In this document: piece by piece, positions 35,220-47,730 of the stretch
How the letters are laid out: each line of letters begins with the position of its first letter
Numbering within the stretch: the stretch's first letter is position 1
NCBI GenBank assembly: GCA_021442155.1
Contig: CM038216.1
Coordinates: forward strand, 154,923,983 to 154,987,982
DNA: 64,000 bases
From: Cymbidium sinense
Taxonomy: Eukaryota; Streptophyta; Magnoliopsida; Asparagales; Orchidaceae
Direction of reading: 5' to 3'
Position numbers and translations under genes: made by a program
The notes under the pieces: model-generated
Databases searched by the model: none
Told to the model about the DNA's origin: nothing
What the model saw: only the letters and a program-made list of their open reading frames with translations

Positions 35220-36680
35220 CACTGACCCTAGAATTTGGTTAAGTCGATGTGTTTATTATGATGTGTTGCTTTTGTTATGTATTATTTTATACTGGATGGT
35301 TAGGATTTTTGCTTACTAGTTTGGATGTTAGGGTGTTCTTTTAGGCTAATATTGTTCTCTTTAGGGGGTTGTGCTTAAAAGAGACTGATGTAAAAATAAA
35401 TGATATCAGGTACTACTTAAGTCCCTGAGCATAGCCCAATAGGATAGGCGGGATTGGCAATCACTGATGCTAAGCTCATATGTTTAAAATATAAACTATT
35501 GCTATGTTGTATGTTTATCTTAATGTCTATTTTGCAGGATTTAGGATTTTATTTTAAAATTTTAAAATATAATTTGAGCCTAGAAATAGGTTAGTCTAAG
35601 ATTTAAGATTAAAGATGTACTATTTGATGGTCCCTAGTGGAGCCTAAAGAGGTTTATGAAGAAGGTGACGATCCTGAAGTTGATAAAGACCCCATAGATC
35701 AAACTTTTAGTTCTAGGTTGGATTGAATAAGGTCAAAGCTTGGCTGCCAACTTTCTTTTCTTTTTTCAGGAAGTGTAGCGATACCCAGCCTCACCATGCC
35801 TATTATGTTTATTTAAATCTAGCTTGATTTACTTTGGGGTGCACAATAGAATCAATATGCTTTCTAGGCTTCTTTCTATGTTTTGCTTTCATGTGATTGG
35901 ATGGCTGGACGATTAGGCTCATAGGAAAAATTAAATTTTCTACCCAACTTAAATATAAACAACTCAAATAAAAATAAAGAAAATTCAAAACATCACTTAA
36001 ATTAAAGTCTTAGGGAATAACTTAAAATCAATTAGAAATAATTATATTTTGGATATCATGCAATCATATTGCTTCCATCCCTGAATTGGAAAACTTTTCC
36101 CATTGCACATAAGGGGCATTTGACCTTTGAGGATGACAACCTTCTTGGGAAAGCTTGCTATTTTTTATTGATTTGGCACATGACCATCTCTAATTGCATG
36201 ATATTAGGCATAAAAAAATACATACCCAAGACCTCAAATAAATCATGAATCAAAACACTTAAAAAAATCTAAAAAATATGTATTAGTTAGATGCATTCCA
36301 TACTCTACATGATCTTAGGGATTAAGAAGTGAGTTTAGGATTCTTAGATTCCTTTCCTAAAAAAGACAACAGCCCAACCATCTTTCATTCATAAGACTTT
36401 AAATCATGAATTTCAAATCACTTGGTGGTGTTAATTGGCAACCTTTTCTAGGCGGGAAGTAAGCCCAGAAGAGTCGGGATAGGTTTATCTTCTCAAGTGA
36501 GAAAAAGAATCGATAACTCTATAATTTATAAAAATTAGACTAGTCCAAACCTTTAGCTTATGTGAGAAGTAGTTTTAGACTCAGGTTCTGAAGCACCTAA
36601 TTGAAATAAGTTTTTAAATTTTAGGCATTTCTAGCCTTGTGGTGTTATAATCTAAATCTTAAATTTCTAATAAAATCCCA
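35220..36680. repeat. Diverged relative of the non-coding block at 3560-5000
   Basis: Shares ordered words with copy A: 'gatgctaagctcatatgttt' (A: 'aatgctaagctagtatgttt'), 'tagatcaaacttttag', 'gtcaaagcttggctg', 'aaattaaattttctaccca', 'cccattgcacataag', 'gaggatgacaaccttctt', 'gaagagtcgggataggttt'. This is an old, non-coding element family member. No gene. Confidence 0.5.
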
Positions 36681-37599
36681 ACTCAAAATTCTAAATAATT
36701 TAATTTTAAAAATATAAAACCCAATAATATGATAGTTGAAATGCTTACCGAGTTTCTCAGAATCTGAAAGCATTTCCTACTAAATCCTATTTGGCTTCCG
36801 AAAAGAACTCTTCCCCCTTGAAGCATTCCTACTTGAATTTTTGAATTAACCATCCTTTTAATATATACTTTGAAAACCATAGAGATGAAAGTCAATTTCT
36901 TTATTCGAGAGTATTCTTAGAAGGAATTCTTTTTCTTCTAAGATGTAATTAACTATAGGGGGCTTTCCCTTATAGGGAATTATGAACCCTGCAATAAAAT
37001 AAGCCATGTTCTACCTCTCTATGTAGTTCAGGGGAAGAATCTCTGGTACATTGAAGACCCACCAATCTTAGGAGTCCTTATTAAGTAATCAAATCTATTA
37101 TAGGGTAATATGTTTATCTTTCAAGATACTTTATTTATTCCTTAATAACGTATTTGATTATCTAAATAAGTAACTCCAAGATATGTGTGGTGTTTTAAAT
37201 AAAATTCCCACAGACTCATAGGTCATGTCTCTTAACTTAAAATCTTGTAATAGGCCCCCTTCTTTCCATTCTTTCTTGATGTGCTACATCAGTAGCCATT
37301 AATGGTGGGTAGTTAGCATTCATTTTGGGAAGTGGTTAAGTAATTAAAATAACTCCAAGCCATGAAAATGGACTAATGTGAAGAGATGATGATGGGATGT
37401 GAGGAGATGGTATGTTTTTGGAGCTTTGCACTTTCTCACTCACTCACACACACACACACACACACTCTCTCTCTCTCTCTATCTCTCACACACACACTCA
37501 CTCTCATTCTCTACCATTGACATCTACACTATCTCTTCAAAGCTGTAGTACCAACTCATACATGTAGAGATTTGGTCAAGCTGGGTGTGCATATGTTTA
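36681..37599. other. Intergenic, no gene; CA/CT microsatellite
   Basis: Contains an imperfect (CA)n-(CT)n-(CA)n microsatellite at 37436-37500. No conserved coding sequence is seen. Confidence 0.5.
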
Positions 37600-38760
37600 G
37601 TTTGGGTTACTTTTGAAGCCTTTATATTTGGGTTAGCTTGAGTTAAGCTAAATGGGTCGGGTTGGGCCAAACATTTTACATGATCAAATTGGGTTTAGAA
37701 TATGCTTTAATTATTTTAATGTGTTGTTTAAATTGATTGACTGATTGTAATTGATTTAAGTTTAGATTTGACCCAAATTGGCCTAATCGAGTCAATCTGA
37801 GTTCACTTAGATCTGTTGATCAAATTGGGTAAATTGGACCAATAGGATGGTTAGATTGAGTTCAATTAATTGTCATAAGTGATTTGAGTGATCAATTTAG
37901 TTTAGGTTTAATTTAATTTAATTTAAGTTTGACTTAATATGGCCCTTAAAGGTCAAGTTAGGTCAAGTTAACTAATTAACCAAGTTAGTCCTAGAGTTAT
38001 TGGATCATGTTCAAATGTTAATTTGAAACATGTAGGAGTGATTGGATTAATTCAATTTAACTTGTATTGAGTTTTGGCTCGATATGGTTCATGTCGATCA
38101 AATTAAGCTAAGTTGGGTCAATTGGGCAAGTAGACAAAATTTGGTTCAATTGCTCATTGAATTATGCTCAACAATCAATTTAAAGTATTTAAAATACTTG
38201 GTTTGGTACAATCTAATTTGGATTGAATTAGATTTGATTTAATCTATATATGGTCCAATTTGGCTAACTTGGACTTAGTGTGCTAATTAGCCGAATTAGG
38301 TCCTAATTAGGCTTCTAATCGACGTTTGAAGTGATTTGAATAGGTTCAATTGCAAATAGTTTGGGTTAATTTTGGGTTTATCCCCCTTAGGCCCAAATGG
38401 GTCAAATTGGGTCAATTGAGTCGATTAGTCAAATCGGACCTCAATTGGTTGGAATCAATTTAAATTTAATTTAGGTAACCTAAATAGGTCAAATGGGCTA
38501 ATTTGAGTTAAGTGGGTTAGTTCGTTCATTTGAAGCCAAGTGTGTTTGGTTTGTAATTGAGTTTGTGTTTGAGGTTCAGATTTATTTAAAATAAATTTGG
38601 CTTAGTCTATAGGAGTTTGGGTTAGTTAGGGCTAAGTGAGGTACACTAGTCCAATTAGGGTCTAACCTTAGGATTGATTGAGTTTTTGGGTTTGGTTTAG
38701 GGCATCCCCCTAACAATTAGAAGTGTCTTAACTCTAAGTGAGAAAATCCTAATACCAAGA
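37600..38760. repeat. GGGTCAAATTGGG-type low-complexity tract
   Basis: Built of 'gggtcaaattgggt', 'tgatttaagttt' and 'aattgagttt' words with T/G bias. In composition and vocabulary it is the reverse complement of 30300-31260. In both cases a GA/CT microsatellite lies on the same relative side, so these may be two oppositely oriented members of one element family. Confidence 0.4.
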
Positions 38761-39112
38761 TGAAAACCTATGTATAAAGAGAATAGATGTCACCATCACT
38801 AAAAATGAGGTCAATAATCATATGGTGTTAAATTAATGGCTTAATCTTTTTTGCTCTTCTTGTTTCAAAGTCATAATGTGAGTTGTAACTATTCTCGAGA
38901 AATTTATCTTAGGCAAATATTTGTAAAGTGTATTCGACATTCCTTTAGTATTTTTCACATTAAAGAGAAAGTGGAAAAAGGTTTAGTGGTACATAGGATG
39001 GTAGAGCAATGGTATTGGTGATGAGATAAGTGGTTGGTCTAAGCTAGGAGTTTTTTACTATTGAATTGCTCAAGGAAATAAAATCTTAGCTTAGTAATTT
39101 GTATTAAAAAAG

Positions 39113-40180
39113 AGCTTGCTAATTATACCATACATTGATTACTATGTTGCATATTGAAGAGGCTAGTATATTATAGTATGGAGGATAGCAATATAATAGT
39201 AGTCATGGGGAGATATGTGGTTGATAGAAATAATAAGAAGAAAAAGAGGTTTGTGATTCACATTGATGGAGGATGGAGTTTGTTGTCCAAATAATTTTGA
39301 AGTAGAATTGAGTTTGTAACATAAGTGATATTGGTGTTGTAAGTGGCGAAAACAATTAAGACATTTAAATGTGGAAGTGTTGAGTGGCAATTTTGGCCAA
39401 ACTATGGCTCCTAAAATAATTTTTTCTATTTGAAGTTTCTTTTCCAAATTTTATTTTCTTTGGTATTCCTTGTATTATAATTTTATTAGATAACTTGGAA
39501 CTTGCTATGTCTTTAAATAGATCCTTCAAATTGATAAGATTGAATGCACTTATGTGAATGGGTAAATTGTCTAATCATTTAAAATTTAGACTTATGCTAT
39601 TAATAAGAAACTAAATGAAATAAATAAAGTAGTAAGAAATAAAGTATTGTCCACAATTAGAAGAAAAATAAAAGTGCAAGTATGATAAAAACATGATAAC
39701 AAAATGAGAAGAGTCAAGAACTTAAATTTCAATCTTTTTTTCTTTTACAATCAACACTTTTTGATCTCCTAAAGCACTTCTTATATCTTCACTTGAATGC
39801 AAGATGAACTTCAAAAGGCTGTTTTTTGAGGTTTACTCCTTTAGGAAGCAAGAAGAGTAAAGAAAATACATGAAATCTTGAAATGTTAAAGATATTTTAC
39901 AAGAAATGCTCAATTCAAGTAGTGGCAAGGGTTTTCTTAGTTGTACACATAGAGAATGGCAATATTGAGGTATTTACAACTCACGTGCTTGAATAGAGTG
40001 TTATAGATAACAAGAGATTTGAAATAGTCATTTGGAACCATTGGTTTAAACATCTATATTAAATTTAACTAACCTAGGACAACATAGAAGTTATGAAAAA
40101 TGTTGAAAACTGACAATATTTGTTAACTATGATTCCCTTCAACCTTTATTTGATTTGAATTATACTTTTTAATGTAGGTT
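39113..40180. repeat. Tandem unit, part 1 (first copy)
   Basis: 'gcttgctaattataccatac' through 'cattcccttcaac' recurs at 43452-44918. In both cases it is followed directly by a TPS relic, giving a tandem duplication of about 2.6 kb. Minus-strand open frames of 94 and 88 codons in the two copies differ by frameshifts and are not supported as genes. Confidence 0.75.
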
Positions 40181-41715
40181 ATCTTTAAGTTATGTTTATT
40201 ATAAGTGATCACCAACTTATTTTTATTGTCCTTCATGAAGATAAGCATAAAATATTAATTTATTTTCTTAGATTTTTGGTATCCAAGTAAATTTGAATCC
40301 ACAACATTGTGGACTTGGGTGAGCAAAATAAAAATGTTTGAAGATTTAAAAATAAATATATGTATAATTGGTAAACCATACAAATTAAATTATGAAACTA
40401 GAAGCGTGTAGATGAATATTTAAATTATATGAATCCTCTAAAAGGGAATACATATGCAACATGACTTTGCCTACTATTTTATGTAATACTTGGAAAAACA
40501 TGCATAAATAAATTTTTTAAGTCTAGATTTATTTTGATTTCTTGAATATGTATGAGTATGCATATGAGATCTATAATAGGTTCATAGGATGCATGTAAGA
40601 ATCAAAATAAGTACTAGTAAATGCATGAAAAGTTTTATTTAGTCTATTTCATAAATGTATATTTTCACTTTCAAGGATAGTATGTTCTTAGAACTATTTA
40701 TCAAAAATATAAATAACCATTCTTCTTAAATAAGTGTGAATGTAAGATCAAAATTCTTTCTAAATGTGTTAACTTTAACCATGGCTTTAAAGTGAAATGT
40801 TGTTGAGTTTTATCATTTAGTAGCTTTTTTAAAAAAATGTAAGATTATTGGTCAAATTTGTAATACTTTGCCCCAACATTATCTACCTTGACAACTTTCC
40901 TAGAGTTTTGTTCTTGGTTCAGGATAAGTTATATACTACATATGGTGAAAAAGGCTTCCATTAATACATAAATTGTTAGATATTCATTTTTAAATACTTT
41001 TAGTATATTATGAAACCTACTATTCACATGTAAGATTGATGATGACAAAGGTAATAGCACTATTATTCATTCTTGTTGATATTTATGATATTTATGGGAC
41101 AATTGAAGAGATTCCATTGCTTCTACATGTAATTGAGAAGAAAAATATTGACTACATTAATTTCATTATTTTCAAATTTAATGCTTTAATGAAATAATAT
41201 TAGTTTAATTTTAATTATGTATCAATTGAAGTTGAAAAATTGAAATGTCTAAACTTCCCTCAATATGTGCTGCATACATTGTCTAGCACATTCAAAAAGT
41301 TTAGGGACAAACAATCTTAAGAACACTATTCATTTCATTCAGAATATCTTAGAAAAGTGATATTTAACAATATATAAAATTAAAGGTTTAACATCTCAAA
41401 TATTTAGTGAAAAACATGTTAAGTCATAACCTTAAACAAATATAAACTTGACAAACATTATTTTTTTGAGACATTTGAGCAAATTTATTCGCAAACTCAC
41501 ACTTACAACGCATGTGTAAGGATTTGAACTCAAGACATCTTGGTTAAAAACCAAAACTCTCAACCACTAGGCTAATATGACTTACATTATTCAATTAGTA
41601 TACATAGATGTCCAAGACACTTAAAAAGAGTCTACTAGCATGATGAAAGACAGAATTACTTGTGTGCTTGTTGAACTACTTTATATATATTTGGATATTG
41701 AAGTAATATTTCATT
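40181..41715 (+). pseudogene. Decayed terpene synthase relic (middle copy)
   Basis: Same relic as at 640-1705. Exon 4 remains at about 40935-41130 (YYSHVRLMMTKV, then LVDIYDIYGTIEEIP, where the first Asp of DDxxD is Val), exon 5 at 41231-41357 and the exon 7 piece at about 41592-41700. An approximately 180-bp part containing the exon 3 end, present in the other copies, is missing near 40678. A SINE is inserted between exons 5 and 7. Non-functional. Confidence 0.75.
41462..41583 (-). mobile_element. tRNA-derived SINE with 8-bp target duplication
   Basis: A 122-bp insertion absent from the sister relics at 1590 and 53600. It is flanked by ACATTATT at 41454-41461 and 41584-41591. On the minus strand it has TAGCCTAGTGG (box A-like, 41564-41574) and GAGTTCAAATCC (box B-like, 41520-41531) about 32 bases apart, as in tRNA-type pol III promoters, and ends in an A-rich tail (TCAAAAAAA). 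Diverged relatives may lie at 1866-1978 and 42283-42415. Confidence 0.7.
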
Positions 41716-41719
41716 CAAG

Positions 41720-41751
<32 letters not shown>

Positions 41752-42321
41752 CATCAACATACAAACAATAAAAGAAGCATAGCAATAAGGTTATTGAGGG
41801 GAAAACTCAATCCCATCAATGTTACAAATAGAGCCATCCAACATCACACTTCAATTAAAATTTAAACTTTTGAAAATATCATACTAAGATCATGTATAGT
41901 TGTTATAATTCAAACAATAAAACCATTTTAAAAGGTTATGGAGGGGGAAAAACTCTTTTGTTAGACATTTTTTTTTTAATCCTTCAAGTTTTTCACCACA
42001 TTTAATTTATTATTTAACTTCAGGTGATGATCTGCAAAAAATTCAACTAACTATTAAAAAAAAGAAAAATCAAATCTAGTTCATGAATGATCTGTCATCT
42101 GAACTCCGCACAAAATAATTTCTCTGTCATGGGAGAGGCACTATCATCTTTAACATTGCCTTACGAAGCATAATGTCAGTTTAATCAATATTTTTGATTA
42201 GGCATTATGTTTTGAAATGATGGAATGAATAAATCAATTGCATGATAAGCTCTTTCAGTTTAATTTAAAGCTGATTATCTTTTGGGGATATTTGAGTGAA
42301 TTTGATTGTAAGCTCATATGC

Positions 42322-42358
<37 letters not shown>

Positions 42359-43170
42359 CTTTTGAACTTAAGATACTTTTTATTAAAATATGAGACTGAT
42401 TATTCAATTGGTTTGTTTTGGTTGGGTTGATCCATTCATATGAAGTATAATAACAACTTTCCTTCGTATGAGACTGATAAATTGCTGATTACAGGATGCA
42501 TTGCACGGCATGGTTCACACCATGAGGCCCAAAATTCAACGATCACAGTTTTGTCGCATTCCAAGACTAGTGATCTCCATGTTGCTTTTGTGACTTCTGG
42601 AACTGTAACTTGAAACTTTTCTAAAATAGAGAGGAAAAATATTGAGTTAAGCTAAAAAAAAAATAATAAAGAAAGTGCCTATTATGAATAATTGATGCTC
42701 CCCCTTGACATGAAGTTACACTAATGGGTTTGTTTGGTATACTATTTTAAGAAGGATTTAAATAAGATTTAGCTTGAATCTTGTCAAGCGTAATTGTGAG
42801 GTTTCAAATCCTAGTATTTTGATAATCCGGCTCGAACCTGTTATTGGTTGAATCTACAATTTATTAAATCTCATCATTAAAGCAAATGAACAATTCTAAG
42901 AATTTATTCTCTCAGAAATCTTTAAACCTAGAATCATTATCAAAACAATGCAACAAATCAAGCAAATTTAACTGTTGTACATCTTGTGCTAAATAATTAT
43001 TCAGATTCAGAAATGATATGATATATATATTTCTAGGGTTTAATACAGTTGTTGAAGTCATAAAAGAGGATAATACTTCGCAATATTCGTTTCAGAAAAA
43101 TTTAAATCATTTCTCATATGGCAGATAGACGTTATCGTTCGTCTCTTCCACTGTCATGAAGCCGGCCATC
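41716..43170. other. Intergenic, no gene; AT microsatellites and SINE-like relic
   Basis: (AT)n runs at 41723-41751 and 42324-42352. A SINE-like relic at 42283-42415 ('gatatttgagtgaatttg', 'tttgaacttaagatac') is interrupted by the second AT run. The rest has no recognisable features. Confidence 0.45.
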
Positions 43171-43451
43171 CTTCAAAGAGGCTGTTGAATGCCTCAAACA
43201 GTTAGCTGGCCTTTAAGTTATGTTTATTATAAATGATCACCAACTTATTTTTATTGTCCTTCATGAAGATAAGCATAAAATATTAATTTATTTTCTTAGA
43301 TTTTTGGTATCCAAGTAAATTTGAATCCACAACATTATGGACTTGGGTGAGCAAAATAAAAATGTTTGAAGATTTAAAAATAAATATATGTATAATTGGT
43401 AAACCATACAAATTAAATTATGAAACTAGAAGCGTGTAGATGAATATTTAA
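43171..43451 (+). repeat. Truncated head of the TPS-relic repeat
   Basis: Matches 1-285 ('gaggctgttgaatgcctcaaac' onward) and stops at 'gaatattta', where it joins the tandem unit at 'aaagcttgctaattatacc'. It marks the junction of the tandem duplication. No coding part. Confidence 0.75.
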
Positions 43452-44920
43452 AAAGCTTGCTAATTATACCATACATTGATTACCATGTTGAATATTGAAG
43501 AGGCTAGGATATAATAGTATGGAGGATAGCAAGATAATAGTAGTCATGGGGAGATATGTGGTTGACAGAAATAATATGAAAAAAGAGGTTTGTGATTCGC
43601 ATTGATGGAGGATGGAGTTTGTTGTCCCAATAATTTTGAAGTAGAATTGAGTTTGTAAAAGAAGTGATATTGGTGTTGTAAGTGGTGAAAAAAAATTAAA
43701 ACATTTAGATGTGGAAGTGTTGAGGGACAATTTTGGCCAAACTATGGCTCCAAAAATACATTTTTTTTTTATTTGAAGTTTCTTTTTCAGTTTTTATTTT
43801 CTTTGGTATTCCTTGTATTACAATTTTATTACCGAACTTAGAACTTGCTAGGTCTTTAGATAGATCCTTCAAATTTAGCTGCACTTAAGAGAATGGGTAA
43901 ATTGTCTAACCATTCAAAATTTAGACTTATGTTATTAATAAGCAACTAAATGAAATAAACAAAGTTGTAAGAAATAAAGTGCTTTCCACAATTAGAGGAA
44001 AAATAAAAGGAATACCAAAGATTGATTATGTGCAATGATTACCATACTAAACAAAATATATGTTAAGACTAACAAGTATGAATGCTCATATCAAATTTAA
44101 ATAATATTTATTTGAAATCTCATTTAAACTAAATTTAAATAAAAATTTTAAATTTTAAATTCAAACTAATTTAAACTCTTGACTTATTCATGACTTACTT
44201 CAAATAAATTTTTAAATATATTTTTTCAAAAAATAAAGATAATTCTTTAATTTCAACGTAGATGTATTTATAGTCAAATAAATTATTCTTTCAAATTAAC
44301 TTATAACATTAAAAAACAAATATTAAAACCAAGAAAATAACAACCAAATCCAAAATCTTCAGAGAGATCAAACAAAGCATATCACAGTAGTAGATCCTCT
44401 ATCACTATTGCTCTCAAAATTTTGATCCCAACAAAAAACATGATAACAAAATGAGAGGAGTCAAGAACTTAAATTTCAATCTGTTTTTTCTTTTACAATC
44501 AACATTTTTTTGATCTCCTAAAGCACTTCTTATATCTTCACTCGAATGCAAGATGATCTTCGAAAGGCTGTTTTTTGAGGTTTACTCTTTTAGGAAGCAA
44601 GGAGAGTAAAGTAAATACATGAACTTTTGAAATGTTAAAGATATTTTACAAGAATTGCTCAATTCAAGTAGTGGCAATGGTTTTCTTAGTTGTACACATA
44701 GAGAATGATAATATTGAGGTATTTACAACTCACGTGCTTGAATAAAGTGTTATAGATAGCAAGAGATTTGAAATAGTCATTTGGAACCATTGTTTTAAAC
44801 ATCTATATTAAATTAAACTAACCAAGGACAACATAGAAGCTATGAAAAATGTTGAAAACATACAATATTTTTTAACTATCATTCCCTTCAACACCATTGA
44901 TTTGAATTATACTTTTAAAT
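43452..44920. repeat. Tandem unit, part 1 (second copy)
   Basis: Second copy of 39113-40180, with about 425 bp of extra AT-rich DNA at 44009-44435 that the first copy lacks. Confidence 0.75.
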
Positions 44921-45529
44921 TTAGCTTATCTTCAAGTTATGCTTATTATAAATGATCACCAACTTATTTTTATTATCCTTCATGAAGATAAGAATAAATA
45001 TTAATTTAATTTTTTAGATTTTTGGTTTCCAAGTAAATTTGAATCCACAACATTATGGACTTGGGTGAGCAAAATAAAAATGTTTGTAGATTTAGAAATA
45101 AATATATGTATAAGTGGTAAACCATACAAATTAAATTATGAAACTAGATGTGTGTAGATGAACATTTAAATTATATGAATCCTCTAAAAGAGCATATATA
45201 TGCAACATGACTATCCCTACTATTTTAAGTAATACTTGGCAAAACATGCATAAATAGAATTTGTAAGCCTATATTTAGTTTGATTTCTTGAATATGTATG
45301 AGTATGTGTTTGAGGTCTATAATAGGTTCATAGCATGGATGTAAGAATCAAAATAAGTACTAGTAAATGCATGAAAAGTTTTATTTAGTCTATTTCATAA
45401 ATGCATATTTGTACTTTCAACGATACCAATCTTGATACATAAATCATGAACATTTTAATCACTAAGTAGTAAGTCAATATAAATATTTATTTTTTAAATA
45501 TGAAATTTGAATTATTCAAAGTCATTGTA

Positions 45530-46102
45530 CTATTTGAAAAAAAAATAACATGTGTAATGATCCTTAATTTTGCAAAGCATTCATCATAAATGAAACATTA
45601 GGTTTAACCATATAAGTTTTCTTTTACTCTTAAATATATAGATTACATGAATTTTAAGTAATATCCATAGTCATTTATAACTAACCCATTTTACTTTCAA
45701 TAAATAAAATATGTAAGGTAGGTTGTTCTTAGAATTATTTATCGGTAATATGAATAACCATTCTTCTTAAAAAAGTGTGAATGTAACATCAAAATTCTTT
45801 CTAAATTTGTTAACTTTAATTGTGGCTTTAAAGTAAAATGTTTTTGAGTTTTATCATTTAGTAGCTTTTTTTAAATAATGTAAGATTATTGGTCAAATTT
45901 GTAATACATCACCCCTACATTATCTACATTGACAACTATCCTAGAGTTTTGTTCTTTGTTCAGGATAAAATATATACTACATATGGTGGAAAAGGCTTCC
46001 ATTAATACATAAATTATTAGATATTCATTTTTAAATACTTTTAGTATATTATGAAACCTACTATTCACATGCAAGATTGATGATGACAAAGGTAATAGCT
46101 CT
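45530..46102 (+). pseudogene. Decayed terpene synthase relic, left part (copy B)
   Basis: The exon 3 end lies at about 45545-45620. The exon 4 relic begins near 45980 (YYSHARLMMTKVIAL) and is cut in mid-exon by the LTR retrotransposon. The rest of the relic continues at 53206. Non-functional before the insertion, since the same decay is seen in the other copies. Confidence 0.75.
46098..46102. repeat. Target site duplication, left
   Basis: GCTCT, identical to 53201-53205. The uninterrupted site in copy A reads 'aatagctctattattc' (1190-1205). Confidence 0.9.
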
Positions 46103-47001
46103 TGTTGCGTGCTAGAGAATTTTATTCCGGTAGATGCGAGATCTTCGTCGTAGCCCAAAAATTATCCAACACACAAGCAGGGGATATGAACGCAGGGGTT
46201 ATATGTGGAAAACCCGTTAAGGGAAAAAACCACGGGGCCTTGCCCAATTTGTAGAACTTTCACTATGTGTTCAAAAGATACAGGTCCTTGCTTCTCGTTA
46301 GTTCGGAGAAGAAGGTATTTACAGGGGCGGAAACAATATTCCGAGTGTAGAAAAATACAATATCGGTCGACTCCAACCCAAGGGAGAAGTTTCCCAAAAA
46401 GCGGCAGGAACTGATCTTCTGGGAGCAACCTCTTGATCTTCAGGAGAAAGGAGAGGCAACTGGTCTTTTCTAGTCCTCGGCGATCTCTAAGGTGAGCTCG
46501 ATCTTGCACTCTTGGTGGTGGCACCGGTGTGATAGATCGTCAAGGTCGACTGGTGGTTCTCAGAGCTCTCTGGTCTTCAAATCAGATTCCGGTCCCCTCT
46601 AAGGTGAGAATGAAGCTCTATTTATAGATTTTGGGAGTGGCAGGCCTTGTAAATTCGTGGAAAACTCCAACCACTCCCATGACGGCCGCCGATCCCCGAT
46701 CGACGGTGTATTTTGATGATCCGTGCCTTAATGATGTCGGTGGGTGATCTTGGATTCGTTGGATTCGCCTTGACGAGCGCCGATCGACTATAAATATGTC
46801 GGTTTGGTGACCATTTGGCGGATTAGGATCCATTTTCATAGCTTGATCAGTCGATTGAGCTCGGATCGGACTATGCTTGATGTTGCTATGTTCGTCTCGC
46901 CGAGGCGGTCAGTTTAAGCTTGCTGAAATCGGTGATTAGATCGAAGCATTTCAAAATGCCTTGAGATTTGTGCTTGATCGATTAATTTTAGAGGATGTAT
47001 C
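46103..47001 (-). repeat. LTR, left (3' LTR in element orientation)
   Basis: Shares with the right LTR 'gagaattttattccggtaga', 'cacggggcc/cacggcc', 'gggagaagtttcccaaaaag', 'tggtggttctcagagctctc' and 'gaggatgtatc'. The terminal A is missing at the inner edge. Just inside it, the minus strand reads AAAAATAAAAGAAC, a possible purine-rich plus-strand primer. Confidence 0.88.
46619..46626 (-). promoter_or_regulatory. TATA box in left LTR
   Basis: TATAAATA on the minus strand within CTATAAATAGAGC; conserved in the right LTR at 52807-52814. Confidence 0.6.
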
Positions 47002-47129
47002 GTTCTTTTATTTTTGGGTGACATTATCTCAGTCATCCAAAAATATGTCAAATACTTGAAAATAGCAAATTCTTCAATGAAATTTGAGAGTCCATCAAGC
47101 ATTTTGAGAGAACAAATCTTCATAGAAGA

Positions 47130-47650
47130 TTATAACTTCGGGAAGTTGTTGCGGGGCGCAAATGCGTGTAGGTATCTGTGTGCGAGATTTGAGGTTCTGG
47201 ATCCATCCGGGTACAACAGAGCATGGCGCATGGGCGCATGGCGCGCCAGTATGCCTACTTGGCATACGAAGCGTGGCCTTCAGCGCCGGATACGGGAGGT
47301 GTGGCGGGAAGCGGTCAGACGGTGGGTCAGCGAACGGCGGGGCCGGGTCGGGCGCCAGTCTAGCGGCCATGCGCTGTCAGCATGGCGGGCACTGGCCGGG
47401 AAGCGGTTATCCGTGGCCGGCTTCGGCCGTGGCGGCGCCAGCTTGCGGTTCGGGCTGCGGTTTCGGCATGGCGGCTGTGGGTCGGCGGTTTGCCGAGCTT
47501 CGCTTGCCATGGAGCGTTCTGCATGGCAGTTTCGGCGAACTGGTTATAAGGTGGCAGTGTGACCGTGGACCGCGATTCTGTCCAGCGCCTGGTGGCGAAC
47601 TGGCATCGAATGGCGGTTTAGCTTTTAGCGGTTTCCGGTTTGGGTGATTT
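47130..47650. other. GC-rich non-coding block of the LTR element
   Basis: Strongly GC-rich with repeated 'gcgccag/catggcg' and 'cggccgtggcgg' words. Long open frames on both strands (plus 47014-47562 and 47162-47647, minus 47280-47510) overlap each other and carry no domain, so they are treated as by-products of composition. Confidence 0.5.
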
Positions 47651-47730
47651 TACGCTTTTGCCCTAGAAGGGTCTATAAAACCCCAGGTAAGAGGGAAAGG
47701 CACACTTTTCTCATCTCCTCTTCTCCTCTT

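Noticed and set aside
39163..39447. A 94-codon minus-strand frame with an 88-codon counterpart at 43464-43730
   Set aside because: The two copies are broken relative to each other by indels and differ at both ends. No domain is recognised, so coding is unlikely despite the duplication.
47014..47647. Overlapping open frames of 182 and 161 codons on the plus strand
   Set aside because: They lie in GC-rich low-complexity DNA of the LTR element, overlap open frames on the other strand, start without promoter context and show no domain. Open frames this long are expected by chance where stop codons are rare.
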